Below, piece by piece: positions 24,039-37,376 of a stretch of 64,000 nt of DNA (the stretch's first letter is position 1; the number at the start of each line of letters is the position of its first letter). The notes under the pieces are model-generated. The model did no database searches. It saw nothing but the letters and a program-made list of their open reading frames with translations, and was not told where the DNA came from. The translations under genes were made by a program, and so were the position numbers. The DNA comes from Chaetoderma sp. LZ-2023a (lineage: Eukaryota > Mollusca > Caudofoveata > Chaetodermatida > Chaetodermatidae), in NCBI GenBank assembly GCA_034401795.1, contig CM067374.1:132319262-132383261 (forward strand), given 5' to 3'.

Positions 24039-24570
24039 GTATTGGCGCAGTATTGGCTCAGCATCGGCCAAATAAGCTACGCTATCACAGAAGATACAGT
24101 ATGACACAGAACTGAAGCAGTTTGTATCATTCCTTTACCAGTTTTGAACATTTTATAATAACAAATAAGTAATAGTGAAATAACAAAGCGGATAAAATTA
24201 TTACTTTTTTCAGGTGCATTTTGATAAAGGCTTCAAATGTTGTGTGTACGTGATGTATCTATAGAAATATACATGTTTTGACAAAGTTACCAAAGAAACT
24301 CGTGCGGGAGAACATGAAATGTACAGATTGTTAGAAATAGAACCCTGATCCGAAACAAATACCCTGACCATAAATTTCTATTTAGGCTTGCACGATTACG
24401 TGATTACATTGAAAATCGCGATTATTATTTAAATCGTGAGTGTATATGATTAAAATTTAAATAATCGAATAATCGTGACTATTTTTTACCGGATAAAATA
24501 TTTCAAAAACTAACTTTTAATTATTCTTTCATGCGATCAGACACGAAAACTGTCATTTTACTAAACGAAT

Positions 24571-24700
24571 GAATTTGCAGGCCGAGAGAATAGTATGTTT
24601 AAATATGCATCACTTAAATGACTGGCTCGAGCATTAGGCCAGGCATTTCAGTGATACATTTTCAAAAATAGACTTCTCTTGACCTGCAAATGGATATTTC
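24571..24700. repeat. Family B hairpin, copy 4
   Basis: Arms gaatttgcaggccgagag and cttgacctgcaaatgg; centre gactggctcgagcattaggccag. It is diverged. Confidence 0.8.
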
Positions 24701-24904
24701 TAAGCATCACTGTGGCTTTCGTCATTGATATTCCTGTGTTGTTATGTCTGGATATGTTCTCGCACAGGCTGATTAATCGAGTAATCACGAATATTCTTAC
24801 CTAATCGATCGTGATCACTGAAAGTAATAGTCATGGAAGCCTTTGCCTATTAGAATTGCGTTTTCATATATTCACTTTAACTTATCCCCATGTGTTCTAT
24901 GCAG

Positions 24905-24969
24905 ATTGAGGGCATACTGGGTGGACTGGGAGCTTCCTTCGTGGTATCCATCAGTAACTTCATTGTGTA
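24905..24969 (+). CDS. Exon 4 of adhesion GPCR: SEA module 1, part b
   Basis: Phase 0 to 2, 65 bases, the same length and phases as exon 8. Reads IEGILGGLGASFVVSISNFI, a short strand exon comparable to VEGPRCLGG (exon 8), VESCLRDDD (exon 10) and LDSVNDDRT (exon 14). The acceptor is cccatgtgttctatgcag and the donor is gtgta|gtaagt, a very strong match to consensus. Confidence 0.76.
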
Positions 24970-25068
24970 GTAAGTAACCGCGCGTGATTGTTAGACAGTT
25001 TGGTACAGGACCACATATTTGATGTGATTAAAATCCACGAGTTCTTATTAGGCTAAGGGCTAGTTTAC

Positions 25069-25325
25069 ACTAGAGAGTTAATCCACAGTTACGCCATGTG
25101 TTACGCCGTGTTCTCACTAGAGAGTTAATCAGGAATAACACCACATGTCAGTATAGCATTAGTCCTGATTAAGGCTCTAGTGAGAATGCGGTCTAATGCC
25201 ATGTTCTTACTAGAGACGTAATGGGCGAACCACAATACTGAAGTATGGCATTATTCCTAATTAACTCTCAGGTGAGAACACGGTCTTAGTATGGCTTTAC
25301 TTCGGATTAACATTCTAGCGTCAAC
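25069..25325. repeat. Cluster of family C hairpin MITEs (at least two, perhaps nested)
   Basis: Two clear units, 25105-25194 (gccgtgttctcactagag to ctctagtgagaatgcggt) and 25197-25290 (gccatgttcttactagag to ggtgagaacacggtc). Partial family C ends lie outside (gtttacactagagag at 25071, ggattaacattctagcg near 25305). The outer fragments suggest insertion into an older copy. Confidence 0.75.
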
Positions 25326-25404
25326 ACTGCCTAATATTGAATGCACCGGAGTATTGTAAGTGATTTACTGCAACACCTACAACGCATTGAGTATTCTGAA
25401 ATTA

Positions 25405-25482
25405 ATTTGACAGGAAGCTGTTGTTGCTATAGTCAGTAACAGCTTCCAGTCAAATTAATTTTAAAACATTCAACAGTTTACC
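25405..25482. repeat. Family A hairpin
   Basis: Arms aattaatttgacaggaagctgttgttgc (first 20 bases: aattaatttgacaggaagct) and agcttccagtcaaattaatt around a small loop (tatagtca). Confidence 0.85.
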
Positions 25483-26287
25483 ACTACATTTTATATATAC
25501 TATCAGAAATGTGTCCATGTGTCAGGACCCAGGCTGGCACATCCAGTACGAAACCATTGAACATTGTGATATACGATACATCGATTTATCGCGATATTAT
25601 TACATTGTTTATCCCGATGTAATAGAAATTAACGCACAAGGATGAATTTCTAGCTATGCCCGCCTATTTCTAGCTAAGCTCGACACACTTTGTTGGGAAA
25701 GATTTATATACCTGGAACCCTGGATTTCCAGAATCCTAATTTCACGGTATCATACTATACTGTTAAAATATTGAATGTTTTAAAACTAATTTGACTGGAG
25801 CTGTTCCTGGCAGCAACAACCCCCCCCCCCCCTTGATATTACTCTCAACATATTCATCATTATATTTATTAAATTGTAAATCTATCACCGGCAAATAATT
25901 CATACACTTGACGTGCATTTTCCAGATTCCACGACGTCATTAACACATCATTAATAATCCTTAAGTTTTGACGTCAATCTACATGTGACGTAATTGATTA
26001 TGACATAATAAACTGGAGGGAGAGATCGGATCTCTACAGTGAGACCATTCAGTTGGCACCTCTTTGTATCATCCAATGAATTTTCGAGCAAAAATCCCAG
26101 AAATAAATATTGTGAAAATCTGCACACAGTTGCCTAGGCAACCTATTCAACCACGCTAACTAAGTATAGACTAATAAGTTCCTAAAAATGTAATAATCAT
26201 TCTGATATATTGGAATATCTTAAAGCAATTTTACTAGGATCTGTTACAAAATCATCTAATCTAAGTCAATATCCTTTCTTTTTGTAG

Positions 26288-26451
26288 TCAAAACGATATT
26301 ACCGTCGATGGCGTCATAACTATGACAACCTTCGCGTATATGTCTGAGACAGAAATTATTGTGACGGCCGCACACGCCGCCATCAATAGCTCACAACAGC
26401 TTATTGATACCATAGGACTCCTTCCAGGAACTGTGCGATTGGGGAACATAG
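26288..26451 (+). CDS. Exon 5 of adhesion GPCR: SEA module 1, part c
   Basis: Phase 2 to 1. Reads QNDITVDGVITMTTFAYMSE, then a helix-like stretch with NSS (possible N-glycosylation) and ending LPGTVRLGNI. The DG-V-I-T-M strand sits where cleaving SEA domains carry G-S-V-x-V; the serine is missing, so self-cleavage is unlikely. The acceptor is ctttctttttgtag, the donor ATAG|gtatgg. It joins exon 6 in phase 1 to make an Asp codon. Confidence 0.82.
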
Positions 26452-26559
26452 GTATGGCAATTCATATAATTAATATTGTAATCAATTTATAAATGGTATG
26501 TAGTACTTAAGTCTTTAATGTCAAGATTTTGTCAAGAAAATTTAAATATTTACTTATTG

Positions 26560-26630
26560 AATTATTGAGCCAGCCATTTCAGTGGCATATTTCCAAACAT
26601 ATTTTTCTCTTGGCCTGCAAATGGACATTC
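26560..26630. repeat. Family B half copy
   Basis: Only the right arm remains (agccagccatttcagtgg to ttggcctgcaaatggaca), preceded by the usual gtcaagaaaatttaaat flank. Confidence 0.75.
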
Positions 26631-26879
26631 ATCAAGACCATTGCAGTCCGGTTTTGGCCGGATTCGGCATGAAATGGATACTATGTAACCGGTTGAATCC
26701 TGCATTCTCAGAATTTCAACTTCAAGGTCACTGTGAGGTAAGCTGGTGAATATTTGGAAACTAATTTCATAAGATGTTCTCTACTAGTTCGAAAAGTACG
26801 AGAGTTGTTGATTTCTAAAAATGGCCGTTGCATATTTGTTAAGAGTCCAGTACTGTTGCTAAACGTCTTTAACCACATA

Positions 26880-27265
26880 TATTGTGACTTCCATGAAAGG
26901 GCAACAGCGTAATGTCAAGGTCACCAAGTTAATATGGCGACAGCGTAATGTCAAGCTCATAACGTTAATATGCAGACAGCGTAATGTCAAGTTCACCAAG
27001 TAAATATGCCAACAGTGTAATGTTACGGTCACCAAGTTAATATCTCGACAACGTAGTGTTAACACCACCAAGTTAATATCTGGACAACGTAATGTCAACG
27101 CCACCAAGTTAATATGCCGACAGCGTAATGTCAAGGTCACCAAGTTAATATCTCGATAACGCAATGTTAAGGTCGCCAAGTTAATAATATTCTGCAGCAT
27201 AATGTCAAGATCATTACTACATTATTACTTAGAGCTGGGTAATGTCAAGGTCATCGAGTTAATGT
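26880..27265. repeat. 36-bp minisatellite, about 10 copies
   Basis: Diverged tandem units starting GCGTAATGTCAAGGTCACC and ending aagttaatat plus 7 variable bases. The 12-residue-repeat reading frame on the minus strand is an artefact of the 36-bp period. At least three units hold an exact TCAAGGTCA. It lies in intron 5. Confidence 0.92.
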
Positions 27266-27283
27266 TTAGAACAAGCATTTCGA

Positions 27284-27365
27284 TTAATGCACACAATTTA
27301 AGCCTCTAAATACAATTTTAACAATTTTATTTCCAAGCATTCTGGCATAAAAATGTACCTTTAAA
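27284..27365. repeat. Family E half copy
   Basis: The right arm only: gcacacaatttaagcctc through ttttatttccaagcat, ending at tacctTTAA, the TTAA end typical of family E. Confidence 0.7.
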
Positions 27366-28140
27366 GCGGGGTTATGTAATTTTCCACAGATTCGCCTGAA
27401 AACATTGTTCGAGGAATGCAACTCTATTTACGCTACTGTGAAACACTGATTTCAGTGACACGTCATGCCTAAATACGAACTCATTAACGGTATAGACCTA
27501 CTCGACATCATGCCATTGACCTTTGATGCCAGTTATGATACATTGATTTACTACTACTTTTAGTATTCCTTCCAGTGAGTAGAGGAGAGGCGGCTGATCT
27601 GATTGGCTGAAGGCTGGATGACGTCATCCAAATTTGAGTTCGGTCACGTCCCTTTTTTCCAGCCAAAACTTCTCGCCCAATCAGATTGAATATTTCTGGA
27701 ATGAAAGTGTGTATGGCGTAATTCGAATATTGATGATGGCATCAACCTCTCAGCCAATCAGAACAGCCGCCTATCCCGTCTCTCATCTATCTACTCCAAT
27801 GTCCATCTTCTCAGAGTTATTTATCAAGACACAGTACAGCTTATAAATAAAGTAAAACATTTCCAAAACAAAAATAGAAATTTCTTAGTACAATTTTGAA
27901 CACGAAGTTAGGAATGTTCGGTCGAATATCTTGGATTTAAGTTGATTGGAAGCCAGGGTGAGGCAGCAATAGTTTCCTATCAAATTAAGTCCAAAATATT
28001 CAATAGTATATTTTTATTTTGTATTGGAAATATGTAAATTATTTCTGAGTGGTACTGTTGTTCAACCTAGTATTTTGTAATACTGTTGAACACAATGTAC
28101 CTTTCCAGTCATATGATGACATAATCAACTACAGGGGCAT

Positions 28141-28345
28141 GTATGATGACGTCATAATTAGTTACATCATGAATAACATAGATAAGTTCTTCACAAATGC
28201 TTAATTGCTGACATAAACGTTGTTGTACGAATTGTATGTGTTTACTATTTATTAAAGATGCTGTTTAATATTTTGAAACTAATCTGACTGGGCGTTGATG
28301 CTGCAACAACACTCAGTCAAATTAGTTTCAAGATATTCAACAACG
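28141..28345. repeat. Family A element with hairpin
   Basis: TGACGTCA at 28147-28154, the gtacgaattgtatgtg segment, then a hairpin (tttgaaactaatctgactgg and cagtcaaattagtttcaaga), ending caacaacg. The order matches family A copies at 41390-41560 in reverse orientation. Confidence 0.82.
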
Positions 28346-31300
28346 TATCTGGAAATTATTAGTCCGGTGGTGGGGTGGGGGCAAGGGTGGGGATGGGCTT
28401 TGGGGCTTTTATAGGCTACCACCCCACCCATCCCATCCATCCCAAAGTTTTGAAATATAAATTGTCTCAGAGATCCTTTCCTGCATTTCTGGATGCAAAT
28501 ACAGGCCTTCTGTATACATTAAAACTAGGAATCTTTGCACTTGCACCACTTAGCTTCAACCACAAATTCAATACGCCACCAGGTGGATGATGACCAGAGC
28601 TGAGAGTCCAGATGTTTAACCCTACTTTCCAAATGACTGTGAAGAAGTAATGTTTCTACATAGATAGAACCACAACTACTACCACAACCACCACCATGTA
28701 CAACAGTTCTTTACAGATTCACTAGTTTCTCACAACCAAAACAGATTCGATTTATTTTAATAGGAGAATCAGATTCTGGATCAGAAACTTCTGTTACGCT
28801 TTCGATCAATTTTTAACACCTTTGATCTGAATAAAATTGATAAAGCATGAAAACCTTTCACAACATGACAAAAATGGGAGGGCCTGGATCTGTAATCTCG
28901 GATTGCTAACGATAGGCCGTAATAGCACATGGATCATAAAAAGGCTACTGTGACTATCTACTATCTACTACAAATGCCTGTTCAGCACTTTCATAATAGT
29001 GATTTAACCTGTTTCAGAATCATCAGATTAAATTTAAATTTAACAGCTTCAAAGATGGTGACAAGTAGCTGCTACACATCTCTGACAAATTTTAGCATAA
29101 AACCTACTGAATTCGTCTGGCTGATAGTCACTTCGTAAAGATAGAAATTCCATGATCTTTTTATACAAACTTCAAATTTGGTAAGAAGTGGGCCTGCATA
29201 GCTTAAAATTGGCTACCTGTCACTTTGCCGGTCATAGTTTTCTGAGTCAGAAAGTCAGACATTGAACAGGAACAGAGAATAATAGGATGCTAGCAAATCC
29301 TTTACAACTGGTCTCAAATTTCCAGCTGGTGCAAATAATTTCTACTTGGTCTCCCCCCTGGGCCACACCCATGCTACTCCACAGTTCCAACATTGTAACA
29401 TGTATGGTACAAGTATTGTTCATTTACAGAAACACCTGTGGAACACACACTGAGTTCTGTCTTTGTTCTGAGAAGAGCTTTCACAGAGGATTTGATGAAC
29501 CTAAACACTGATGGGGCAAAGACTTTGATAGAACAGATACAGACTGTGGTAATGTCATCTCTACCCATACATTCACACGGATGCACGCACACATGAACGC
29601 ATGCAAGCACACACACACACGCACGCACGCACGCACACTCACGCACGCACACGAACGCACGCACGCATGCATGCATGCATGCACGCACTCACACATGCAT
29701 GCACGCATGCACACGCACACAAAGCTTTACTCAATAGACAGACCTCCTGCCATTTTGTACCACATCATTGTATTATCGGTTAATTTTTGTCATTAATTTG
29801 TTGATCATTGGTGTGATTTGATGTCCGACTTATAGACCTATAGGATTATGTTATTCTAAATAATTAGATACGCAAACACATTCTAACAAAATTTGCGTTG
29901 TCGACAAAATCCATATCTAACTTTTCCCCTCCCATTTCTAACTAAGATCCATCCACTTTTTACTCATGTTGAGATCGTATTTTCTGGATGGCTAAATCCA
30001 TAGAGGTATTATAGCCTTTAAGTGATCATGAGCAACCTACACTCTGGGGCTAGTTGTCGCAACAGTCAATGACTTCAGTTCAGTAAATCGCCAGTGCGCC
30101 TGACTGGGTATTTTAAGATTTTATAATATTGAAGCAAGCTGTCACTATCAGCTGTTCGACAGACGAGTTCATTTCATCTCAGCAATTTGCCAACAACTAT
30201 CTGCCCACAGTGATGCTGCTCAGTGCTCTTCTCATTATTCTGCCTAAAGAATACAGGGACAGAACAAAAATGTTTTAACATTGCCATGAGCTCTCTACAT
30301 TAGCATATTAATGAACCTGAATTTCGATATTTGTATCGTAAATAAAATGTGGTTAGCTGTAGGCTATTAAGCTGACATTCTATTCGATCAGGTATTAGAA
30401 TTTGCAACAAAAAATCATTTTCTTTTTTAATATGATATAAACAAGATCTTGGAGAAAATACTGCAGGGAATGGGAATCACTTCATCGTGTGACATGCGCA
30501 CTCAGTCGAAAATTACTGAACCACCAAAGTCCACATTTGAAGGCATCATGAGTGGTCTATAGCATTGAAATCTGTGGTCAAACGTCTCCATAGTGTTCAC
30601 TGCACGTAGCATGGAAAGTGAGGGGATATTCTAGTAGTTGCTATCGGAGCTCAAATATCAACTCTGCACCATGGTGGGTTTTGTAAGGGCACTCCATTCT
30701 ATCCCACCCTGAAATGTTATAATTGTTACATATCTTGTTATTGAAGGATGAATGTCTATCGAAACGTGAGTGGGATTCTCTATGTGTAACTGTAAACATC
30801 AATACAGAGCGCAATTTCTAGGCACACATGATGGCTTTTAGAAGGGCGCATCCACACTTAATTTTCCTCCATTACTGATAAATAGATCTTGAGCAAATGT
30901 GAGGCGGATATTCTATTCCTAACTATCAACATCATTACAGGACCTGAATTTGGATTCATCCCTGTTTGGCTCTAGAATGGCACCACAGAAGTGATCTACA
31001 TAACACATCATAGTGGAGCCGGACATTCAATTTATCCCCTAGTGGGGTTTAATATGGCGCTCATACCCGTATATTTTAAAAGCACAATGCAAGTTGTAGA
31101 ACGTTCCAGATCTTACATTATTTAAAGCTAATTGATTGTATGATAGTTTAAACAAAAATTGAATAATTTAATACAAGGTGTACTACACTGTTTGAATTTC
31201 TCGTGTTCACACATATATGTGTTCTATTTCAGTTCAATGGGCAATTACTTCGGAACACTGGCACTTTTCGTGTAGATTCTGTTACTGAATTCAGGTATGA

Positions 31301-31484
31301 AACAAACCAATTTCCTCTTTGGTACCACTCATTAAGAACTCGAAGAACTAAATAAAGAGAGGTCCCACCAATTTCTAGCTAAGATCCGCCAACGTTTTGT
31401 CCATGTTGCTATTGATTTATATACGTTGAGTCCTGGATTCTCAGAATCCGTTTTCAAGGTAACTATAATGTTAAGCTGTTGGAT
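28346..31484. other. Intron 5 stretch with no recognised gene
   Basis: Apart from a CA/GCAC-rich simple repeat (29580-29722), I see no exon, hairpin or RNA gene here. All six frames are short and have no recognisable domain. Confidence 0.6.
29580..29722. repeat. (CA)n/(GCAC)n/(GCAT)n simple repeat
   Basis: Alternating CACA, GCAC and GCAT units: a purine-pyrimidine alternating tract that could adopt Z-DNA. Confidence 0.93.
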
Positions 31485-31486
31485 AT

Positions 31487-31568
31487 TTTTTAACTAATTT
31501 GGCTGGGTGTTGATGCTGCCTATGGTAGCAAAAGCGCCCAGTCAAATTAGTTTCAAAATATTCAGCAA
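31487..31568. repeat. Family A hairpin
   Basis: Arms ctgttggatattttttaac and gttt-caaaatattcagcaa around gctgcctatggtagc. It is preceded by an atcaag/ggtaac flank shared with 44885-44910. Confidence 0.85.
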
Positions 31569-31793
31569 AATATTTATCAAATATAGAATTTATGAAAGAC
31601 ATATCTGATGGACTTTTCAATTTTCATGACAGAGCTAGATACGGCATTCATTATGCATTATGATTGTGACGTCAGTGTACATATGTCATAAGTAATTATC
31701 ACGTCATATATTTGAATGACAGATTGCATCCATCCATTGTTCCCATCAATTATGTATATCTCTCGACACTACTGACAGGAGACAATATTTTCT

Positions 31794-32280
<487 letters not shown>

Positions 32281-32456
32281 CATTAGTGAATGGGATCAGG
32301 GTAGACATACACAAGTGAGATCGATGTTGCTGGTAACAGTTTCACCTCGTCTCACCATGTCATCGTTAATAACGCTTGTGACGAATACTTTCCTTGAAGT
32401 AGCTACCACTGATCTGATTGACTTTCTGCCAGACACAGTCATCATCTCATCCTCAG

Positions 32457-32939
32457 ATACAGGAGCTACATCCACGCCGACAGTGACAGAGATACCTATT
32501 ACCACACAACCTATAACAGATGCACCGGAAACCACAACACCTGTGACTGATCCTCCAGAAACCACGACACCTGTGACTGATGCTCCAGAAACCACGACAC
32601 CTGTGACTGATCCTCCAGAAACCCCAACACCTGCGACTGATCCTCCAGAAACCACGACACCTGTGACTGATCCTCCAGAGACAACAATACCTGTGACTGA
32701 TCCTCCAGAAACAACAACACCTGTGACTGATCCTCCAGAAACCACGACACCTGTGACTGATCCTCCGGAAACCACGACACCTGTGACTGATCCTCCAGAA
32801 ACAACAACACCTGTGACTGATCCTCCGGAAACCACAACACCTGTGACTGATCCTCCAGAAACAACAAAACCTGTGACTGATCCTCCGAAAACCACAACAC
32901 CTGTGACTCATGTGCCTGACACAACTACAAAAGCAACAG
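32457..32939 (+). CDS. Exon 6 of adhesion GPCR: mucin-like Thr/Pro repeat linker
   Basis: Phase 1 to 1, 161 residues. After an opening rich in T, P and S there are about 13 copies of a 10-residue unit TDPPETTTPV (variants TDAPETTTPV, TDPPETPTPA, TDPPETTIPV), encoded by a 30-bp tandem repeat. The exon ends THVPDTTTKATG. Such sequence is normally heavily O-glycosylated and forms a stiff stalk. The exon could be larger: the frame stays open upstream through a (TAC)n tract to 31712. The AG at 32456 (ctcatcctcag) restores phase with exon 5, so I start there. The repeat number is probably polymorphic. Confidence 0.82.
32516..32910 (+). repeat. 30-bp coding minisatellite in exon 6
   Basis: About 13 units of a 30-bp repeat, each encoding TDPPETTTPV or a close variant. 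Synonymous variants (ccagaaaccacg, ccagaaacaaca, ccggaaaccaca) alternate in a patterned way, pointing to recent unequal exchange. Confidence 0.93.
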
Positions 32940-33852
32940 GTTAGAGTTGGCCAAACATGCTTATTAGTTTCATGAGATGTTTAGAATTAATATTTTCAAA
33001 ACATAGATTAGTGTTTGCTATAGTATGTGTCATATCCTTGAGGACGAGCAGATATTACAATCATAAACAATGCGAATACCAGTGTATACATCATGTTAGT
33101 AATGCTTTCAAACCACTTAATCTAGTCTGCTAATGCAATAAATTGCACTTGTGTCTGACAACACACCAATCTCGGCTATGCACCCCAATGGAGGGATCCT
33201 ATCTGCCACTTAAGTTTATGACATCATACTCAGTTGCGTCACATTAGGCTGACATCACAATCATAAGTGGCAGATAATACTCCATCATGAATCTGGAATG
33301 ATATGTCAAGTGTACAAATTGTATGTCTGAACCTGCTAAGCCATAAACAACTTTCAGTCAAGTTGTTTTCAAAATATTCAGCAGGTCCACAATTATTGCC
33401 CATTCAAATTAATGTCTGCTGGCATGCAATAGTCACACAGTTAAATGGTACTAGTATTTATATGGTTTCCATATCTTGTTCATATAATATTATCTAAACA
33501 GGTTGTCGGCAATAATTCCCCCTAAAGAACTCATGAAAAAACCTTGTGTTCAGCTGAGAAAACAATTAAATTAAGTTAGCATTATAAGATAAATCGATCA
33601 AGGATCAATATAAAGTGATACTGCTCGGTATATAGCAGACAGACCGATTATAGTTCCGATAATTAATGTGTTTCGTTGTCCAGTTTAACAAAAATAAAGC
33701 CAATCTACAGAAAGCTGGGGCAGGGTGGTGTGGGTGTGTGGTTAGATTGTATAAGAAAAGATTAATATACCACATTATGGGCCGTTTCTGAGATTAACGT
33801 AATATTCAGCATGTCGTGTGTTGTACCTGATGGAAAATACAGTCCTACCTGC

Positions 33853-36068
33853 GGAGCAAGGTGCCCAAATTTTGGAATTTTGGGACCGGTCTGCTGTCAA
33901 AGGATGGCATATACCAAAATGATCCTTGATCCATGTTGACTATCATCGCACTAGCCATCCTTGCGGATCTGGATGTTAAACGTCACTTTGACCTTGAAAT
34001 ATAGGTCATGGTCGAATTACAAAATATATTAATATGTTCAAATTCTACCTAGTGTAAAGCACTTAGGGTAGGTTAAGATAAAAAATTTAAAATATTGTAA
34101 CGGAAATATAGACAATGCCAATAGATACTGCGAAAGCGCATGCTGAGGATTTTGGTTTTGATGTTTGTTACTGCCATATTAAAATTCATGGTTTATCTCT
34201 TATACGTATGTTCTTGATCTAAATTGCCATGAAACGATCAAGGGATTCCACTATCTGTGAGAAGATGCACGGAAATAAGACGACGAACAGCAACAGATAC
34301 TGGCAGATTTATATGGGATAAGGATATTGAGCAGTTTCTAAGACAGCTTGTAACAAATAATATACTGTTAAATTAGCTGTTAGAGTGACAGGGAAGGTGG
34401 CATACAGGCTAACATAGATGAGCTCCAATCATCGATGCTCTCCTTTGCCGACAATGCCAATGATAAACTAACAATCATCGTTTGGTGAGTTTTTCGAATG
34501 GCTGATGCTGTACAGTGATTCATATTCTATGATCGGGAGACAGATTGGTCATCTTTCTTGCACATCCGCAGGAAACTATGCATATGGCTAGTAGTCTCTA
34601 CTTATTTACGTACATGAACTGAATGAATCACATAGCAACAATTGAACCTTTAGTTCCTAATGCAATAATTAATGGGGGTGGGGGGTCGTATGGAGATTGG
34701 CAGATGGAATCCAAACAGCGTATCCCCAGATATGCTGGTAGAGCATACATATCATGCAGCTGCTAAGAAACAAAGTGCTGTGGATGGCTAACCCTCAATT
34801 GAACTGAAAGAGCAAGGTTGATATAAACAAAGCCACCACAGCTTCAATTACACACCAGGTAAAGCATATGCTCCATGTAAAACATGGCACAAAGAGACAC
34901 CGTGGTAGTGACGAAACCACTAAATAAAGAGAAAGCTCTTACAATGAACAAGTCATAGCGGTTGTGAAACCTGTCCATTTCAAGAGGCCCATAGCACACA
35001 CACTTAATTAATATCAGCACTGCTGTAATCGTAGCGACTAAGTACAGAATGACCTCATCAATGTTGATACCTTAGGCCACACATCCCTCCAAGAAACATT
35101 TGGCAGAGACCGAGATAATGGAAAGAAAGTTGTAAATCTGAACATGTTTTATGCACAGGAAATGAAGAGTAAAAGTCTCTAAGGGCATCTCAGATAGGCA
35201 CACACATCACAGACTCGATAGGAATGGCAAAGGTTGTCACATGCAAGTTCACTTACTCTAGTCATTGGTGAACATGTACGTAATGAGTTCCCCCTTCGTT
35301 CTACACAAAGGATAGTCAAATCTGTAGCCATAGAATAAAGTGAACCCCGGTTAAACACTCAAGAAAAAGCTGAATCACATGTGTTACATGAAATACCTAA
35401 TGAAGACTGCAATGCAGTTATAGTATAGATGCTATGTATCTAATCAGTAAAAGGTCATTCCATATTGAGAAATTGTATGACTCCATCGCCTGTATACACC
35501 TAAACTGCTAACAGTCATTCCACATGAAACAACAAGTAGTGGCTGATATGAAAAGATCAGTTTAAAGGAAATTGAGAGGCAACACTGAATTGTAGTCTTA
35601 GAAACTTACGATGTCATGGATTTGTTTTTCGGCTCCCAATCCAGATGGTTTCTTCGCAGTTTCTATGAACAAGACAACTTTCTACAATATTTGTGAGACT
35701 AATGCTCTACTGTGCATCTGGACTCAGATATTCTGTTGTACTTTGCTCGTGGATTCAGTGATAAACTGAAACAGTTAAAGTCACTAACGTCGAGGTTTAA
35801 TTAGTCCCATGCCTAATGTCTACACATTTGAATCTGGATCAAAGTTTAAATTTTCATACGTCTGATGCTGCAAGGGAGGAACATGCGGGTAGGATTTTGC
35901 TATGCTGCAATGATGTTTGATGCATGGCAGTCAACCACACATCGTCCAAAAACATATAGACGGTGTGAGTGCGTACAAACCAAGACAAATATCCTGCAAG
36001 TCATGAAATAGCAACAGTCGTATCCTGAATTATTTAACCTGATTCCATTTCTAAATATCATCGCTGGC

Positions 36069-36134
<66 letters not shown>

Positions 36135-37376
36135 ACTTTCCCACATGCAATTGGAACAGCTGAATTTATTGCCCATCGTAGTGAAATAAATCTGCATGCT
36201 ACTGCATCATTTGGAGAAGATTTATGGGAGAAGCAAATCAGTTAAGAAATAATTCTCGTCCACTATAATTGGCTAAAGGCACTACACGGGGCTAGCGCAG
36301 ATCAGCATATTCGCGTACCCTAACTAAGAGGTTACCAGATTTAGCAAAAGTTGCAAAATCAACTGCTTTTGTAAAGAAAAACGTGAAATGTCGCCATGTC
36401 CAGATAATGGAAAGAATTGTTAGTGAATACAACTGCAGTGATTAGATTTTTTCCGTTTCAACTTTCACAAAGATTTTTTTTGATATGGACTGTGTAGTGA
36501 AACCTTAGCAAACGTTAGAATTAAGAAGTTGATATATCTTGGTTTTAGTTTGTGCCGATAATCAGAGAAAGGTATGCTGAATAATTATGTTTCCAGTAAA
36601 GTCAACGTACAATGCATGGCATTCATGGATATATTGTGCGCATGTGCTACATGTCTACTAGAAAATTGAGCCATGTCGAAATAATAGCACATTTAGATTA
36701 GAATGATTTGCATGGACTGTGTTGCACCATACAAAGTCAAATGGAAACAGTTAACAATAGGCATGCATTTGTTTTAGTTTGTGCAAATAAGTCGTGGAAA
36801 AGTAATCATATCATGTTGATGCATGGAATTTATGTTGAATACAATATGTTCAAGGTAGTCATTGGAAAATCTGACTACTTAACACATTTAAGCCTTTCAT
36901 TCCTGGGAGTTCAGTATTTGGATTCAGTTGAACTATACAGGTAAGACGATGAATAAGCTAACTAATTTGACACCAAGCTGTTACTGATTTTGCGTTATGG
37001 AAATGCACAGCCCTCATGTATTTCTAAATATTCAACATAACATTCCATATATTGCAAAGAATACACCGTATCTGGCCTAAAACCTTAAAAGGGTTAATCT
37101 GAATATTGGCCTGATATGTCTAACTCATCATAGAACATGTTATTATTCAGTGGGAATGATATATCTGGCATGACATGTCTCTAAATGTAATTCTAAGCGA
37201 AATACAGTGATGCGTTTACAATCGTGACCGTGACCTGCATTTCAAGGTCATTCTGACCTTTAACATCCAGATCTGCAAGGATATCTAGTAGGATAGCATT
37301 CCCCATACATGACCAAACATTTTGGTATATGACATCCTTTGACAACAGACCGGTCCGAAAAACCCTACTTGCTCCC
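33853..37376. mobile_element. Stretch bounded by about 150-bp inverted arms; possible decayed transposon
   Basis: The arm at 33853-34012 (gaccggtctgctgtcaaagg, ggatctggatgttaaacg, gaccttgaaat) is repeated in reverse complement at 37225-37376 (gacaacagaccggtcc, ttaacatccagatctgc, atttcaaggtca). The 3.2 kb between is AT-rich with many stops and no domain I recognise. It may be a dead DNA transposon or two opposed copies of a shorter repeat. Confidence 0.5.
36070..36132. repeat. (TA)n dinucleotide repeat
   Basis: About 31 uninterrupted TA units inside the 33853-37376 stretch. Confidence 0.96.
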
